Position numbers and translations under genes: made by a program. Below are positions 10,035 to 20,029 of a stretch of DNA of 25,110 nt, in pieces (the first letter of the stretch is position 1; every line of letters starts with the position of its first letter). The notes under the pieces were generated by a model. It was not told the DNA's origin. It saw nothing but the letters and a program-made list of their open reading frames with translations, and made no database searches. The stretch comes from Cylindrotheca closterium (lineage: Eukaryota > Bacillariophyta > Bacillariophyceae > Bacillariales > Bacillariaceae): positions 15,470 through 40,579 of the forward strand of contig CAKOGP040000835.1 of NCBI GenBank assembly GCA_933822405.4, written 5' to 3'.

Positions 10035-10101
10035 ATTTCCAACAGTTTGTTCTGAGCGCTAAAGGCACTCACGATAGAGCACATTTTGCTTTATTCTAAC
10101 A
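10035..10101 (+). repeat. Truncated LTR end, same family as the 13333-20029 array, opposite orientation
   Basis: AGTTTGTTCTGAGCGCTAAA through GCTTTATTCTAACA is the reverse complement of the first ~60 bases of the LTRs at 13333 and after. It ends precisely at the LTR terminus (TTCTAACA). The rest of the LTR is missing, and the flanks differ from those of the array. Confidence 0.85.
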
Positions 10102-11075
10102 GTGTGATGACATGAAGGACTCTCATGGGAAAAATGTGATGGGATGAACAATGATTTTGGTGATTTGCCAATATCATGACAAAGTAAGTGGTGTGTCATG
10201 GGGAAGAACAGGATGATTCACTGGGCGAATTGTAGAAATAACATTGTCACACAATGACATTGCAAACAGAAAAAAATATCCTAGGACAGGCCGTTATGGT
10301 CACAGTTTGAGCCGGGGTACGGTGGGACATACAATGATGGGGTCAGGGTAATTGAGGGGACCAACCAAAGTTTGCCCAAAAACACCATAAACACCTGGAG
10401 CTTGTGGGATGATGGAGACAATAGAAGGGGCGTAGCTGCTCTGTCAAGACCATCAGCTTTTTGCTTTTTCCCACCCTTGCCACCCTCTCTCTCATTTGCA
10501 CCATAGCTCCTATTGATTGTCCTCTTCCAATCCTATGATTAGACCTTGGTGCAAACCAGTCAATAACTTAGTAACTTGCTACTGTTCCAAACCTACTTGT
10601 TTCTTGTATGTAGCATCAGGCTTTTGCCACAGTTTCCATGGTAGCATACATGAGCAATTTCTCCAGACAAAGAAAACATCATGCGATTCAAGCCCAGGAG
10701 TGGAGGCGGCACGGCGTAATCTTCAATTATGTGATGTCTTCAACATGGATTTGGACGTATCAAAGTACTTCCACATTAAACACACCCTTGGGTGAACACA
10801 GTGCAGACGTCAATTGTCAAACACCAAAACGGAAAACTATCAAAGAAAAGAAGTATTATTACATAAAATAGCCCAAGAATCCACTTTCCGTGGTTGTTTC
10901 ATCGTTGCCTCCCCAAATGTAGTGTTATATCTTAATCATTGATCTTGTTAGGCTGTTGCTTTTTGGCTCGATCCAAACCAGAAACTAGTGAAGGAGAACA
11001 ACCAACAGCGAAATCATGTACTGTTGTGAGTAATAGCCCAATTTGGATTGGCAACCTGCTATGATGATATTAGGC

Positions 11076-11464
11076 TTATTGAGCGTTTGCTGAACAAGAT
11101 GATGAGCACGCACCCAACCTGTAGACATGCGTTCCAGAGGCAATAGTACTTTTGTCACTGGACATTGTTCTTGTATATCCTTCTATATTGTCTCCGATTT
11201 GAACCCAACTGTTTCCATTCAATTCAAATACTTGGCTGGGCCCTCCATATGTCAATATCACATTTCCAGAAACTGCATTAATTGCTCGATTAGGGAACAA
11301 TCTGCCATTCCAACCAGATCCATTCCAAGAGTACAAAATTTGAGAGTTGACACCAAAACCTATCGAATTCCCATCAGATGAGAAGGCAAATGGGCCATAT
11401 CCCAATCTTGACCCTAATTGGGAGAAACTATTCCCGTTCCATTCGTACACCCTGATCCCCCTAG
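11076..11464 (-). pseudogene. C-terminal propeller part of the interrupted membrane protein
   Basis: After the PT-repeat linker the frame shifts once near 11465 and continues as RGIRVYEWNGNSFSQLGS, then blades with FAFSSDGNSIGFG, SQVFELNGNSWVQIGDN and SSDKSTIASGTHVYRLG, ending at 11076. These are the same FG-GAP/kelch-like blades as in the propeller gene at 2485-4149. Only about three blades are present, so the domain is shorter than a full propeller. Without the frameshift the protein ends at 11461, just after the linker. Confidence 0.6.
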
Positions 11465-12388
11465 AGTATTGGCTGTGGAGTTGGTTCAGGAGTTGGCTGT
11501 GGAGTTGGTTCAGGTGTTGGCTGCGGAGTTGGTTCAGGAGTTGGCTGCAGGGTTGGTCCAACCACTGGTGCAACTGTTGGTGATGGCGTTGGTTTTGGTG
11601 TTGGACCCTCCTTCGGGTTTTCACTTGGAAGGGAAGTTTCCACCAATACAGGAGAAGAAATCGCTGATGGTGCCTTGGATGGTTCCATTGAAGGGGGAGA
11701 TGAAGCACTGATACTTGGTGACCCGGTTTGATCTATGGATCCCAGATTCACAGCCATAACACTTTCGTAGAGCTCTGCCAATTCAAGCTTGATGGCAAGA
11801 CCTCCACCTCCGTAAAAGAGAGCTACCTCTGTAATGATTGTAGCAACTTTCACACCATTGTCCTTCACCACAATGTCAAGCGTCAAGCCGATTCGATGGC
11901 ACTGCAGATTGGAATCATAGAGACAACTTACTCCTTCTACTCCAAAGACATCCACCATGACATTTCCAATCGCATATGAAAAGCCATCATCAGGCGCCGC
12001 AAGATGGCGATGAGTACTCCTCAAGTTTCGAACGACTTGATTGCACCCAGTAAGTGCTGGAGCCATTAACTCTCTGAGTATATCCTCAATGATACCGGCC
12101 GAAATGCTCAGATCCATGGGAAGGATTGACGTCGCATCAAGATCGAGCTGGTAGCTTTGTACTGGCATTGTGTCTTGATCCTGTATTGTATTCCCACTGG
12201 CAATGGCGGCACAGTCTTCTGCCGACGGTGGATCAAACGCAACCTCAATGTTGGCACTAGTAGGAGGCCCAGAAGGAGATGCACTTGTGAAAGGATTTTC
12301 AATCGCATCATAAGAATATTGAGTTGGTGTGACTGAATCGACAGGCACATTCGTTACATTCTCTGTATTTGGAACCGTTGTTACGCGT
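11461..12388 (-). pseudogene. Ectodomain and Pro/Thr linker of the interrupted membrane protein
   Basis: This frame continues the membrane protein from its TM end after a one-base shift near 12385 (VTTVPNTENVTNVPVD). It has about 200 residues of ectodomain with few cysteines (GCNQVVRNLRS, GVSCLYDSNLQCHRIG) that I do not recognise. A Pro/Ser-rich stretch follows (PPSMEPSKAPSAISS), then a PTPEPTPQ repeat. Such linkers are common between the membrane and adhesive or propeller domains of diatom surface proteins. The frame stops at 11461 in the last repeat. Confidence 0.65.
11468..11552 (-). repeat. 24-bp tandem repeat encoding PTPEPTPQ
   Basis: About three and a half copies of a 24-bp unit (GGAGTTGGTTCAGGAGTTGG plus a variable tail on +) encode PTPEPTPQ on the minus strand. 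The frame change into the propeller occurs at its edge, a plausible slippage site. Confidence 0.85.
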
Positions 12389-13332
12389 GGCAAGCCAAGC
12401 CGCAACAGCGCCAATCGCGAGGACAACGAGGCAAAGAAGGTAGCAACATATTCGAACACTCTTGTTCTGCTTGAAACGTTCCCAGTCTCTTCCGTTCGAC
12501 TCTTCATTCTTTCTGCTTGTCTTTCTGCTTGAATCATCATCAGACACGGTTCCATTGATTGATTTCTTGTCCCTTGATCTCAAAGTAGCACCCCCACTCG
12601 CTTCTTGGGTCTGATCTAACATTGAAATGAGTAGTGCCGTAGCAAGGTCGGCATCGTGGCTGTCGACAGCGTTAGCCATCACAAGTCCATCCATATTGCC
12701 TTCCTTGTCAACTTCAAAATTCGCTCGTTCTTCCACCATAAACACTGATTGGGCTCCCAGAGGCCTGCGGTATCGTTCTTTTCCAGAGTTCTTGTCTTTT
12801 GCATCTTGAGTTCCACGAGAATCCGCATGTGCACCAGGCATTGGTCCAGTAATGGGCTCACTCATTCGATCCATGAGATTGTTCACCTTTGCAGCATTAT
12901 CTTTGGTGTATCGATCTTGTTGACTTCTTCTTTTGCTAGATCGATTTTTCTTTCGTGCTTGGAATGGTTCTACCACAGCCGTATGGTTGACATCATCGGC
13001 ACTGTCCGGCACCTTGGACTCATCTTCCACCTTCTTGCTGGTGTTTTTCTTTGCAGAAGCTTTGGAGTCTTTGGCATTGGCTTCGGATCCACGAGATCCT
13101 GCATGCGCACCAGGCATCGGTCCAGTTGCAAGATCGTCGCCTGCTCCTCGATTTATGAGGCCCTTTGCCTTTGCGGCAGCATCCGCTTTGGATAGTACCA
13201 CTCGACCTTGCTGGCTTTTTCTTTTGCGACTTCGATAGTTGTTGCTCCGGCCTTTGCCTGCTACTGCACCCGTATGGTGGACCGCATTCGTCCCAGATGT
13301 GGTGCTGTCTCGATCAGCACGAGCCTTATCCT
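12385..13332 (-). pseudogene. N-terminal region and TM of the interrupted membrane protein
   Basis: This is the main part of a single-pass membrane protein cut by the LTR insertion. Host sequence resumes at 13332 with AGGATAAGGCTCG (KDKARADRDS). The N-region is basic and low-complexity and holds an internal duplication: one copy at about 13049-13282 and one at about 12779-12997. They share RKRKSQQ/KRRSQQ, an AK-LI/M-R block, and TGPMPGAHA-SRG. One hydrophobic helix follows (CCYLLCLVVLAIGAVAAWLA, about 12390-12455). The frame then shifts by one base near 12385 into the ectodomain. The open frame formally extends a few codons into the LTR, but those are not host sequence. The family is not recognised; it resembles diatom surface receptors with N-terminal cytosolic tails. 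Confidence 0.7.
13328..13332. repeat. Target-site duplication ATCCT, left copy
   Basis: ATCCT directly abuts the TGTTAG terminus at 13333. The same five bases follow the CCAACA terminus at the far end (20030). A 5-bp duplication is usual for LTR-element integrases. Confidence 0.85.
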
Positions 13333-13843
13333 TGTTAGAATAAAGCAAAATGTGCTCTATCGGGAGTGCTTTTAGCGCTCAGAACAAACTCTCTGCAATC
13401 TAAATTCGTAATCGACTGTACAGCACTTTCACGACAATAGTTCTCCTGTGTCTAGGTATACTTTGAGTGAAATTGTTCCTATTTGATTAATGTTTGGCTT
13501 GAATTGATGATTCAATCACAAAAGTGAGTTCGACAATTTTCCCTTGGAAAATCCCTTGTTTACAGAACTCGATTCGACTTCTACGACAATTCTGTGTTGA
13601 ATGCAGTACTTTGGGATATCTTGCATAATTCCCTACTGCATCGTACACAACATCGATATTCCACTTGTACAGGATCTTTTCCTGTTTGTGTGGATACAGA
13701 TTGTCCGACAGACTCACGTCCGGCATACTTGCGTCAAATCCCGACATCTTGCACGATCAAATTCCGATCGCACGTGTCGAAAACCTTGTACTTGAATAGT
13801 TTCGTTTGGAACGTAAAAACTCATATTTCGTCATATCCCAACA
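13333..13843 (-). repeat. LTR 1 (leftmost, type a)
   Basis: 511 bp, from TGTTAGAATAAAGC to ATATCCCAACA on +, with imperfect 6-bp inverted termini (TGTTAG/TGTTGG). It carries private variants in its left part (for example GGGAG at 13364 and an extra C in AAACTCTCTG). In its right part it is identical at the diagnostic sites to LTRs 3 and 5. An 86-codon open frame inside (13487-13747) is not supported as a gene. Confidence 0.8.
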
Positions 13844-13884
13844 CTCAGCATCAGCGCTCTTCTTCATGAATCGTTCAATACGTT

Positions 13885-14340
13885 TCAAGAGTTCCATCGG
13901 ATCTTCAAGAGTAGTCGTGAAATTGTCACAAACTTCAGCATGATGTTTGATTTGACGGTTCTCTTGTTTGTCTCGAAGCAGGCTGATCTTTGCATGTTCT
14001 CGTCGAGCTTTGCAGAATAGAGAATCTTGCTTTTGGCCATCTCTGTTTCTCTTGCAACATCTTCAGTTTGAGTTGGAGCGTTCAATCTTGGAGCGATCGC
14101 ATTGAAGTTGATCAACTTTCCATCTCACATTGATTTCACCATGTTTTCGGAACAATTCATTCCAGAAGCTTGGATGTAGTCGATCACTCTTTCTTTGGCA
14201 TCTTTGTACGACAATCTTGTCTTTCCATTGTTTTCATCTTTTGTTGAAAATAGATGTTTCACGACTGTTGAACTTGAGTTGCTCTTGACTTTCTGAGGAG
14301 TCACACGTCCTCTTCCACCAACGGATGAAGAACGTCCCAT
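13885..14340 (-). pseudogene. Element-borne non-gag/pol gene, copy 1 (broken)
   Basis: From the ATG at 14340, 82 bp after LTR 2 ends on the minus strand, the frame reads MGRSSSVGGRGRVTPQKV, then KTRLSYKDAKERVIDYIQAS. It meets TGA at 14125-14127 and continues in the same frame with LINFNAIAPRLNAPTQTEDVA and ETEMAKSKILYSAK. A frameshift then leads into a coiled-coil-like stretch (EHAKISLLRDKQENRQIKHH) and EDPMELLKRIERFMKKSADAE. That crosses into the LTR as CWDMTKYEF, so the gene's C-terminus is encoded by the 3' LTR. The function is unknown and there is no similarity to gag or pol. It may be a host-derived or accessory DNA-binding protein; that is a guess from its basic N-terminus. Confidence 0.5.
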
Positions 14341-14422
14341 TGTCAACGAATCACTCACTCCTTTGAAGATAAGGCAGTGCTGTTCTTCACATAAATTTGT
14401 TTTGTTGCCTTTTGTGATTGAA

Positions 14423-14917
14423 TGTTAGAACAAAGCAAAATCTGCTCTATCGTGAGTGCCTTTAGCGCTCAGAACAAACTCTCTGCAATCTAAATTTGTA
14501 ATCGACTGTAGAACACTTTCACAACAATAGTTCTCCTGTGTCTAGGTATACTTTGAGTGAAATTGTTCCTATTTGATTATTATTTGGCTTGAATTGATGA
14601 TTCAATCACAAAAGTAAGTTCAAAGATTTCCCTTGGAAAATCCCTTGTTTACAGAACTTGATTCGACCTCTACGACAATTCTGTGTTGAATGCAGTACTT
14701 TGGGACATCTTGTATTATTCCCTACTGCATTTTACATCATTTGTATAGGGTCATTCCCTTTTTGTGTGGATTTAGATTGTCCGACGGACTTGCGTCCGGC
14801 ATACTTTGCGTCGAATCCTGACATCACGATCAAAGTCCGATCGTACGTGTCAAAAACTTTGTACTTGAATAGTTTCTTTTTGTAACGTGAAAACTCATGT
14901 TTCGTCATATCCCAACA
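14423..14917 (-). repeat. LTR 2 (type b, diverged)
   Basis: 495 bp, same termini (TGTTAGAACAAAGC to CCCAACA), but with many substitutions and small indels relative to type a. Its minus strand keeps a coherent frame (14732-14920: CWDMTKHEFSRYKKKLFKYK, then LIVMSGFDAKYAGRK) that is frameshifted in type a. Its flanks (TTGAA and CACCC) are not a duplication, so it was not an independent insertion at this spot. Confidence 0.75.
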
Positions 14918-15395
14918 CACCCGGCAGAACGATGATTTTTGTCATTGTTCGGAGAGCGGAAGAGCGGACAGACCTTCAAAATCCATGTGATCACGTTGGA
15001 TAAGAAGATTAACTCATACTTCAGAGCAAAAGCTAATGATGACCAATTATGATTGGTTCAGACAGAAACAATGAAAAGCGACCAAAGCGATGAGAAGCAA
15101 CCATAACGCGATCAGAAGTAAGCAAAATAAGGTTTCTGCTCGTTCCGAATGGAACAAATTACTCGTTCCGAATGGAAACTACTGGTTCCAAATGGAAATT
15201 ACTCGTTCCAAATGGAAATTACTTGTTCTGAATGGAAATAACTCGTTTCCCAAAGCGATGAGAAGCGACCAAAGCGATGAGAAGCGAGCAAAAGTGATTA
15301 ATTTTTTGGGGGCTGAATCTTGGGGAATTTTTCCCAGCTGGGACTTTGGCAAAACAGGCTCGCTGAAAAAATCTCAAAACAAATAATGCTGTAAT
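14918..15395. repeat. Internal segment 2 with a 20-bp minisatellite, copy 1
   Basis: 478 bp of non-coding filler between LTR 2 and LTR 3. It contains five tandem units of about 20 bp (15138-15240) of the form ACTCGTTCCGAATGGAAATT, each with a TTCC-4-GGAA palindrome. On both sides are AAGCGATGAGAAGC words (about 15077-15103 and 15253-15290). Identical copies lie at 16980-17457 and 19042-19519. A 98-codon open frame (15090-15386, +) is an accident of the repeat. Confidence 0.7.
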
Positions 15396-15905
15396 TGTTA
15401 GAATAAAGCAAAATGTGCTCTATCGTGAGTGCTTTTAGCGCTCAGAACAAATCTCTGCAATCTAAATTTGTAATCGACTGTACAACACTTTCACGACAAT
15501 AGTTCTCCTGTCTCTAGGTATACTTTGAGTGAAATTGTTCCTATTTGATTAATGTTTGGCTTGAATTGATGATTCAATCACAAAAGTGAGTTCGACGATT
15601 TTCCCTTGGAAAATCCCTTGTTTACAGAACTCGATTCGACTTCTACGACAATTCTGTGTTGAATGCAGTACTTTGGGATATCTTGCATAATTCCCTACTG
15701 CATCGTACACAACATCGATATTCCACTTGTACAGGATCTTTTCCTGTTTGTGTGGATACAGATTGTCCGACAGACTCACGTCCGGCATACTTGCGTCAAA
15801 TCCCGACATCTTGCACGATCAAATTCCGATCGCACGTGTCGAAAACCTTGTACTTGAATAGTTTCGTTTGGAACGTAAAAACTCATATTTCGTCATATCC
15901 CAACA
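15396..15905 (-). repeat. LTR 3 (type a, hybrid)
   Basis: 510 bp. Up to 15597 it shares the variants of LTR 7 (CGTGAG, one fewer C in AAATCTCTG, TACAACAC, TGTCTCTAGG, GACGATTT). From 15704 on it shares those of LTR 1 (GCATCGTACACAACATCG, GACTCACG, GTCAAATCCCGAC, GTCGAAAACC). The switch lies between 15597 and 15704. Confidence 0.85.
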
Positions 15906-15946
15906 CTCAGCATCAGCGCTCTTCTTCATGAATCGTTCAATACGTT

Positions 15947-16402
15947 TCAAGAGTTCCATCGGATCTTCAAGAGTAGTCGTGAAATTGTCACAAACTTCAG
16001 CATGATGTTTGATTTGACGGTTCTCTTGTTTGTCTCGAAGCAGGCTGATCTTTGCATGTTCTCGTCGAGCTTTGCAGAATAGAGAATCTTGCTTTTGGCC
16101 ATCTCTGTTTCTCTTGCAACATCTTCAGTTTGAGTTGGAGCGTTCAATCTTGGAGCGATCGCATTGAAGTTGATCAACTTTCCATCTCACATTGATTTCA
16201 CCATGTTTTCGGAACAATTCATTCCAGAAGCTTGGATGTAGTCGATCACTCTTTCTTTGGCATCTTTGTACGACAATCTTGTCTTTCCATTGTTTTCATC
16301 TTTTGTTGAAAATAGATGTTTCACGACTGTTGAACTTGAGTTGCTCTTGACTTTCTGAGGAGTCACACGTCCTCTTCCACCAACGGATGAAGAACGTCCC
16401 AT
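15947..16402 (-). pseudogene. Element-borne non-gag/pol gene, copy 2 (broken)
   Basis: Translates identically to copy 1, shifted by 2062 bp, with the same internal TGA (16187-16189) and the same frameshift. The shared lesions show the gene was already dead before amplification. Confidence 0.5.
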
Positions 16403-16484
16403 TGTCAACGAATCACTCACTCCTTTGAAGATAAGGCAGTGCTGTTCTTCACATAAATTTGTTTTGTTGCCTTTTGTGATTGAA

Positions 16485-16979
16485 TGTTAGAACAAAGCAA
16501 AATCTGCTCTATCGTGAGTGCCTTTAGCGCTCAGAACAAACTCTCTGCAATCTAAATTTGTAATCGACTGTAGAACACTTTCACAACAATAGTTCTCCTG
16601 TGTCTAGGTATACTTTGAGTGAAATTGTTCCTATTTGATTATTATTTGGCTTGAATTGATGATTCAATCACAAAAGTAAGTTCAAAGATTTCCCTTGGAA
16701 AATCCCTTGTTTACAGAACTTGATTCGACCTCTACGACAATTCTGTGTTGAATGCAGTACTTTGGGACATCTTGTATTATTCCCTACTGCATTTTACATC
16801 ATTTGTATAGGGTCATTCCCTTTTTGTGTGGATTTAGATTGTCCGACGGACTTGCGTCCGGCATACTTTGCGTCGAATCCTGACATCACGATCAAAGTCC
16901 GATCGTACGTGTCAAAAACTTTGTACTTGAATAGTTTCTTTTTGTAACGTGAAAACTCATGTTTCGTCATATCCCAACA
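16485..16979 (-). repeat. LTR 4 (type b)
   Basis: Copy of LTR 2 displaced by 2062 bp. By eye it is identical, including its small open frame at 16794-16982. Confidence 0.75.
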
Positions 16980-17457
16980 CACCCGGCAGAACGATGATTT
17001 TTGTCATTGTTCGGAGAGCGGAAGAGCGGACAGACCTTCAAAATCCATGTGATCACGTTGGATAAGAAGATTAACTCATACTTCAGAGCAAAAGCTAATG
17101 ATGACCAATTATGATTGGTTCAGACAGAAACAATGAAAAGCGACCAAAGCGATGAGAAGCAACCATAACGCGATCAGAAGTAAGCAAAATAAGGTTTCTG
17201 CTCGTTCCGAATGGAACAAATTACTCGTTCCGAATGGAAACTACTGGTTCCAAATGGAAATTACTCGTTCCAAATGGAAATTACTTGTTCTGAATGGAAA
17301 TAACTCGTTTCCCAAAGCGATGAGAAGCGACCAAAGCGATGAGAAGCGAGCAAAAGTGATTAATTTTTTGGGGGCTGAATCTTGGGGAATTTTTCCCAGC
17401 TGGGACTTTGGCAAAACAGGCTCGCTGAAAAAATCTCAAAACAAATAATGCTGTAAT
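16980..17457. repeat. Internal segment 2, copy 2
   Basis: Same content as 14918-15395, including the five-unit minisatellite at 17200-17302. No difference noticed. Confidence 0.7.
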
Positions 17458-17967
17458 TGTTAGAATAAAGCAAAATGTGCTCTATCGTGAGTGCTTTTAG
17501 CGCTCAGAACAAATCTCTGCAATCTAAATTTGTAATCGACTGTACAACACTTTCACGACAATAGTTCTCCTGTCTCTAGGTATACTTTGAGTGAAATTGT
17601 TCCTATTTGATTAATGTTTGGCTTGAATTGATGATTCAATCACAAAAGTGAGTTCGACGATTTTCCCTTGGAAAATCCCTTGTTTACAGAACTCGATTCG
17701 ACTTCTACGACAATTCTGTGTTGAATGCAGTACTTTGGGATATCTTGCATAATTCCCTACTGCATCGTACACAACATCGATATTCCACTTGTACAGGATC
17801 TTTTCCTGTTTGTGTGGATACAGATTGTCCGACAGACTCACGTCCGGCATACTTGCGTCAAATCCCGACATCTTGCACGATCAAATTCCGATCGCACGTG
17901 TCGAAAACCTTGTACTTGAATAGTTTCGTTTGGAACGTAAAAACTCATATTTCGTCATATCCCAACA
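17458..17967 (-). repeat. LTR 5 (type a, hybrid)
   Basis: Same hybrid structure as LTR 3, with the switch between 17659 and 17766. By eye it is identical to LTR 3, suggesting it arose by duplication of a unit that already had the hybrid. Confidence 0.85.
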
Positions 17968-18008
17968 CTCAGCATCAGCGCTCTTCTTCATGAATCGTTC
18001 AATACGTT

Positions 18009-18464
18009 TCAAGAGTTCCATCGGATCTTCAAGAGTAGTCGTGAAATTGTCACAAACTTCAGCATGATGTTTGATTTGACGGTTCTCTTGTTTGTCTCGA
18101 AGCAGGCTGATCTTTGCATGTTCTCGTCGAGCTTTGCAGAATAGAGAATCTTGCTTTTGGCCATCTCTGTTTCTCTTGCAACATCTTCAGTTTGAGTTGG
18201 AGCGTTCAATCTTGGAGCGATCGCATTGAAGTTGATCAACTTTCCATCTCACATTGATTTCACCATGTTTTCGGAACAATTCATTCCAGAAGCTTGGATG
18301 TAGTCGATCACTCTTTCTTTGGCATCTTTGTACGACAATCTTGTCTTTCCATTGTTTTCATCTTTTGTTGAAAATAGATGTTTCACGACTGTTGAACTTG
18401 AGTTGCTCTTGACTTTCTGAGGAGTCACACGTCCTCTTCCACCAACGGATGAAGAACGTCCCAT
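18009..18464 (-). pseudogene. Element-borne non-gag/pol gene, copy 3 (broken)
   Basis: Third copy, shifted by another 2062 bp, with the same TGA (18249-18251) and frameshift and no visible private change. Confidence 0.5.
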
Positions 18465-18546
18465 TGTCAACGAATCACTCACTCCTTTGAAGATAAGGCA
18501 GTGCTGTTCTTCACATAAATTTGTTTTGTTGCCTTTTGTGATTGAA

Positions 18547-19041
18547 TGTTAGAACAAAGCAAAATCTGCTCTATCGTGAGTGCCTTTAGCGCTCAGAACA
18601 AACTCTCTGCAATCTAAATTTGTAATCGACTGTAGAACACTTTCACAACAATAGTTCTCCTGTGTCTAGGTATACTTTGAGTGAAATTGTTCCTATTTGA
18701 TTATTATTTGGCTTGAATTGATGATTCAATCACAAAAGTAAGTTCAAAGATTTCCCTTGGAAAATCCCTTGTTTACAGAACTTGATTCGACCTCTACGAC
18801 AATTCTGTGTTGAATGCAGTACTTTGGGACATCTTGTATTATTCCCTACTGCATTTTACATCATTTGTATAGGGTCATTCCCTTTTTGTGTGGATTTAGA
18901 TTGTCCGACGGACTTGCGTCCGGCATACTTTGCGTCGAATCCTGACATCACGATCAAAGTCCGATCGTACGTGTCAAAAACTTTGTACTTGAATAGTTTC
19001 TTTTTGTAACGTGAAAACTCATGTTTCGTCATATCCCAACA
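18547..19041 (-). repeat. LTR 6 (type b)
   Basis: Third copy of the diverged LTR, 2062 bp after LTR 4, without visible differences. Confidence 0.75.
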
Positions 19042-19519
19042 CACCCGGCAGAACGATGATTTTTGTCATTGTTCGGAGAGCGGAAGAGCGGACAGACCTT
19101 CAAAATCCATGTGATCACGTTGGATAAGAAGATTAACTCATACTTCAGAGCAAAAGCTAATGATGACCAATTATGATTGGTTCAGACAGAAACAATGAAA
19201 AGCGACCAAAGCGATGAGAAGCAACCATAACGCGATCAGAAGTAAGCAAAATAAGGTTTCTGCTCGTTCCGAATGGAACAAATTACTCGTTCCGAATGGA
19301 AACTACTGGTTCCAAATGGAAATTACTCGTTCCAAATGGAAATTACTTGTTCTGAATGGAAATAACTCGTTTCCCAAAGCGATGAGAAGCGACCAAAGCG
19401 ATGAGAAGCGAGCAAAAGTGATTAATTTTTTGGGGGCTGAATCTTGGGGAATTTTTCCCAGCTGGGACTTTGGCAAAACAGGCTCGCTGAAAAAATCTCA
19501 AAACAAATAATGCTGTAAT
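19042..19519. repeat. Internal segment 2, copy 3
   Basis: Same content again, minisatellite at 19262-19364. It is followed by the terminal LTR. Confidence 0.7.
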
Positions 19520-20029
19520 TGTTAGAATAAAGCAAAATGTGCTCTATCGTGAGTGCTTTTAGCGCTCAGAACAAATCTCTGCAATCTAAATTTGTAATCG
19601 ACTGTACAACACTTTCACGACAATAGTTCTCCTGTCTCTAGGTATACTTTGAGTGAAATTGTTCCTATTTGATTAATGTTTGGCTTGAATTGATGATTCA
19701 ATCACAAAAGTGAGTTCGACGATTTTCCCTTGGAAAATCCCTTGTTTACAGAACTCGATTCGACTTCTACGACAATTCTGTGTTGAATGCAGTACTTTGG
19801 GATATCTTGCATAATTCCCTACTGCATTGTACACAAAATTGATATTCCACTTGTACAGGATCTTTTCCTGTTTGTGTGGATACAGATTGTCCGACAGACT
19901 CGCGTCCGGCATACTTGCGTCGAATCCCAACATCTTGCACGATCAAATTCCGATCGCACGTGTCAAAAACCTCGTACTTGAATAGTTTCGTTTGGAACGT
20001 AAAAACTCATATTTCGTCATATCCCAACA
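19520..20029 (-). repeat. LTR 7 (rightmost, type a)
   Basis: 510 bp. Its left part equals LTRs 3 and 5. Its right part has private variants (GCATTGTACACAAAATTG, GACTCGCG, GTCGAATCCCAAC, GTCAAAAACCTCG). It ends at the right target-site copy. Its divergence from LTR 1 at about 15 sites suggests the element is not very young. Confidence 0.8.

Larger units (their letters stand above)
9434..11075. other. Gene-free stretch with transposon fragments
   Basis: I see no supported gene. It holds a 54-bp copy of gag sequence (9930-9983) and a terminal LTR fragment (about 10035-10101). From 10102 to 11075 it is AT-rich, low-information sequence forming the 3' flank of the membrane-protein gene. Short open frames here have no recognisable features. 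Confidence 0.6.
13333..20029 (-). mobile_element. Tandemly amplified LTR element inserted in the membrane-protein gene
   Basis: A 6697-bp insertion flanked by the 5-bp direct repeat ATCCT (13328-13332 and 20030-20034). It comprises seven LTR-like repeats of 494-511 bp separated by two alternating internal segments. The repeated unit is 2062 bp: LTR-a, segment 1 (579 bp), LTR-b (a diverged variant, 495 bp), segment 2 (478 bp). Units start at 13333, 15396 and 17458, and a last LTR-a is at 19520. No gag, RT or integrase is present, so it is non-autonomous. The orientation is set to minus because the only gene-like frame runs that way. No clear tRNA primer site or polypurine tract was identified, so the LTR label rests on termini, size, TSD and arrangement. 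Confidence 0.8.

Noticed and set aside
13487..13747. 86-codon open frame repeated at 15549, 17611 and 19673
   Set aside because: It lies wholly inside the LTR. In the diverged LTRs the corresponding DNA reads coherently in a different frame, so this frame is probably a by-product of a one-base shift.
15090..15386. 98-codon plus-strand frame repeated three times
   Set aside because: It is the translation of the minisatellite and AAGCGATGAGAAGC words, with no coding features and no conserved start context.
13333..20029. CRISPR-like or satellite array
   Set aside because: Repeats are about 500 bp with TG...CA ends, spacers are only two alternating sequences, and a target-site duplication is present; this is a transposable element, not a CRISPR array or a centromeric satellite.
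13333..20029. Helitron 3' end (CTAA terminus)
   Set aside because: The minus-strand end CTAACA superficially fits CTRR, but the opposite end is its imperfect inverted match TGTTGG and there is a 5-bp duplication, which Helitrons do not make.
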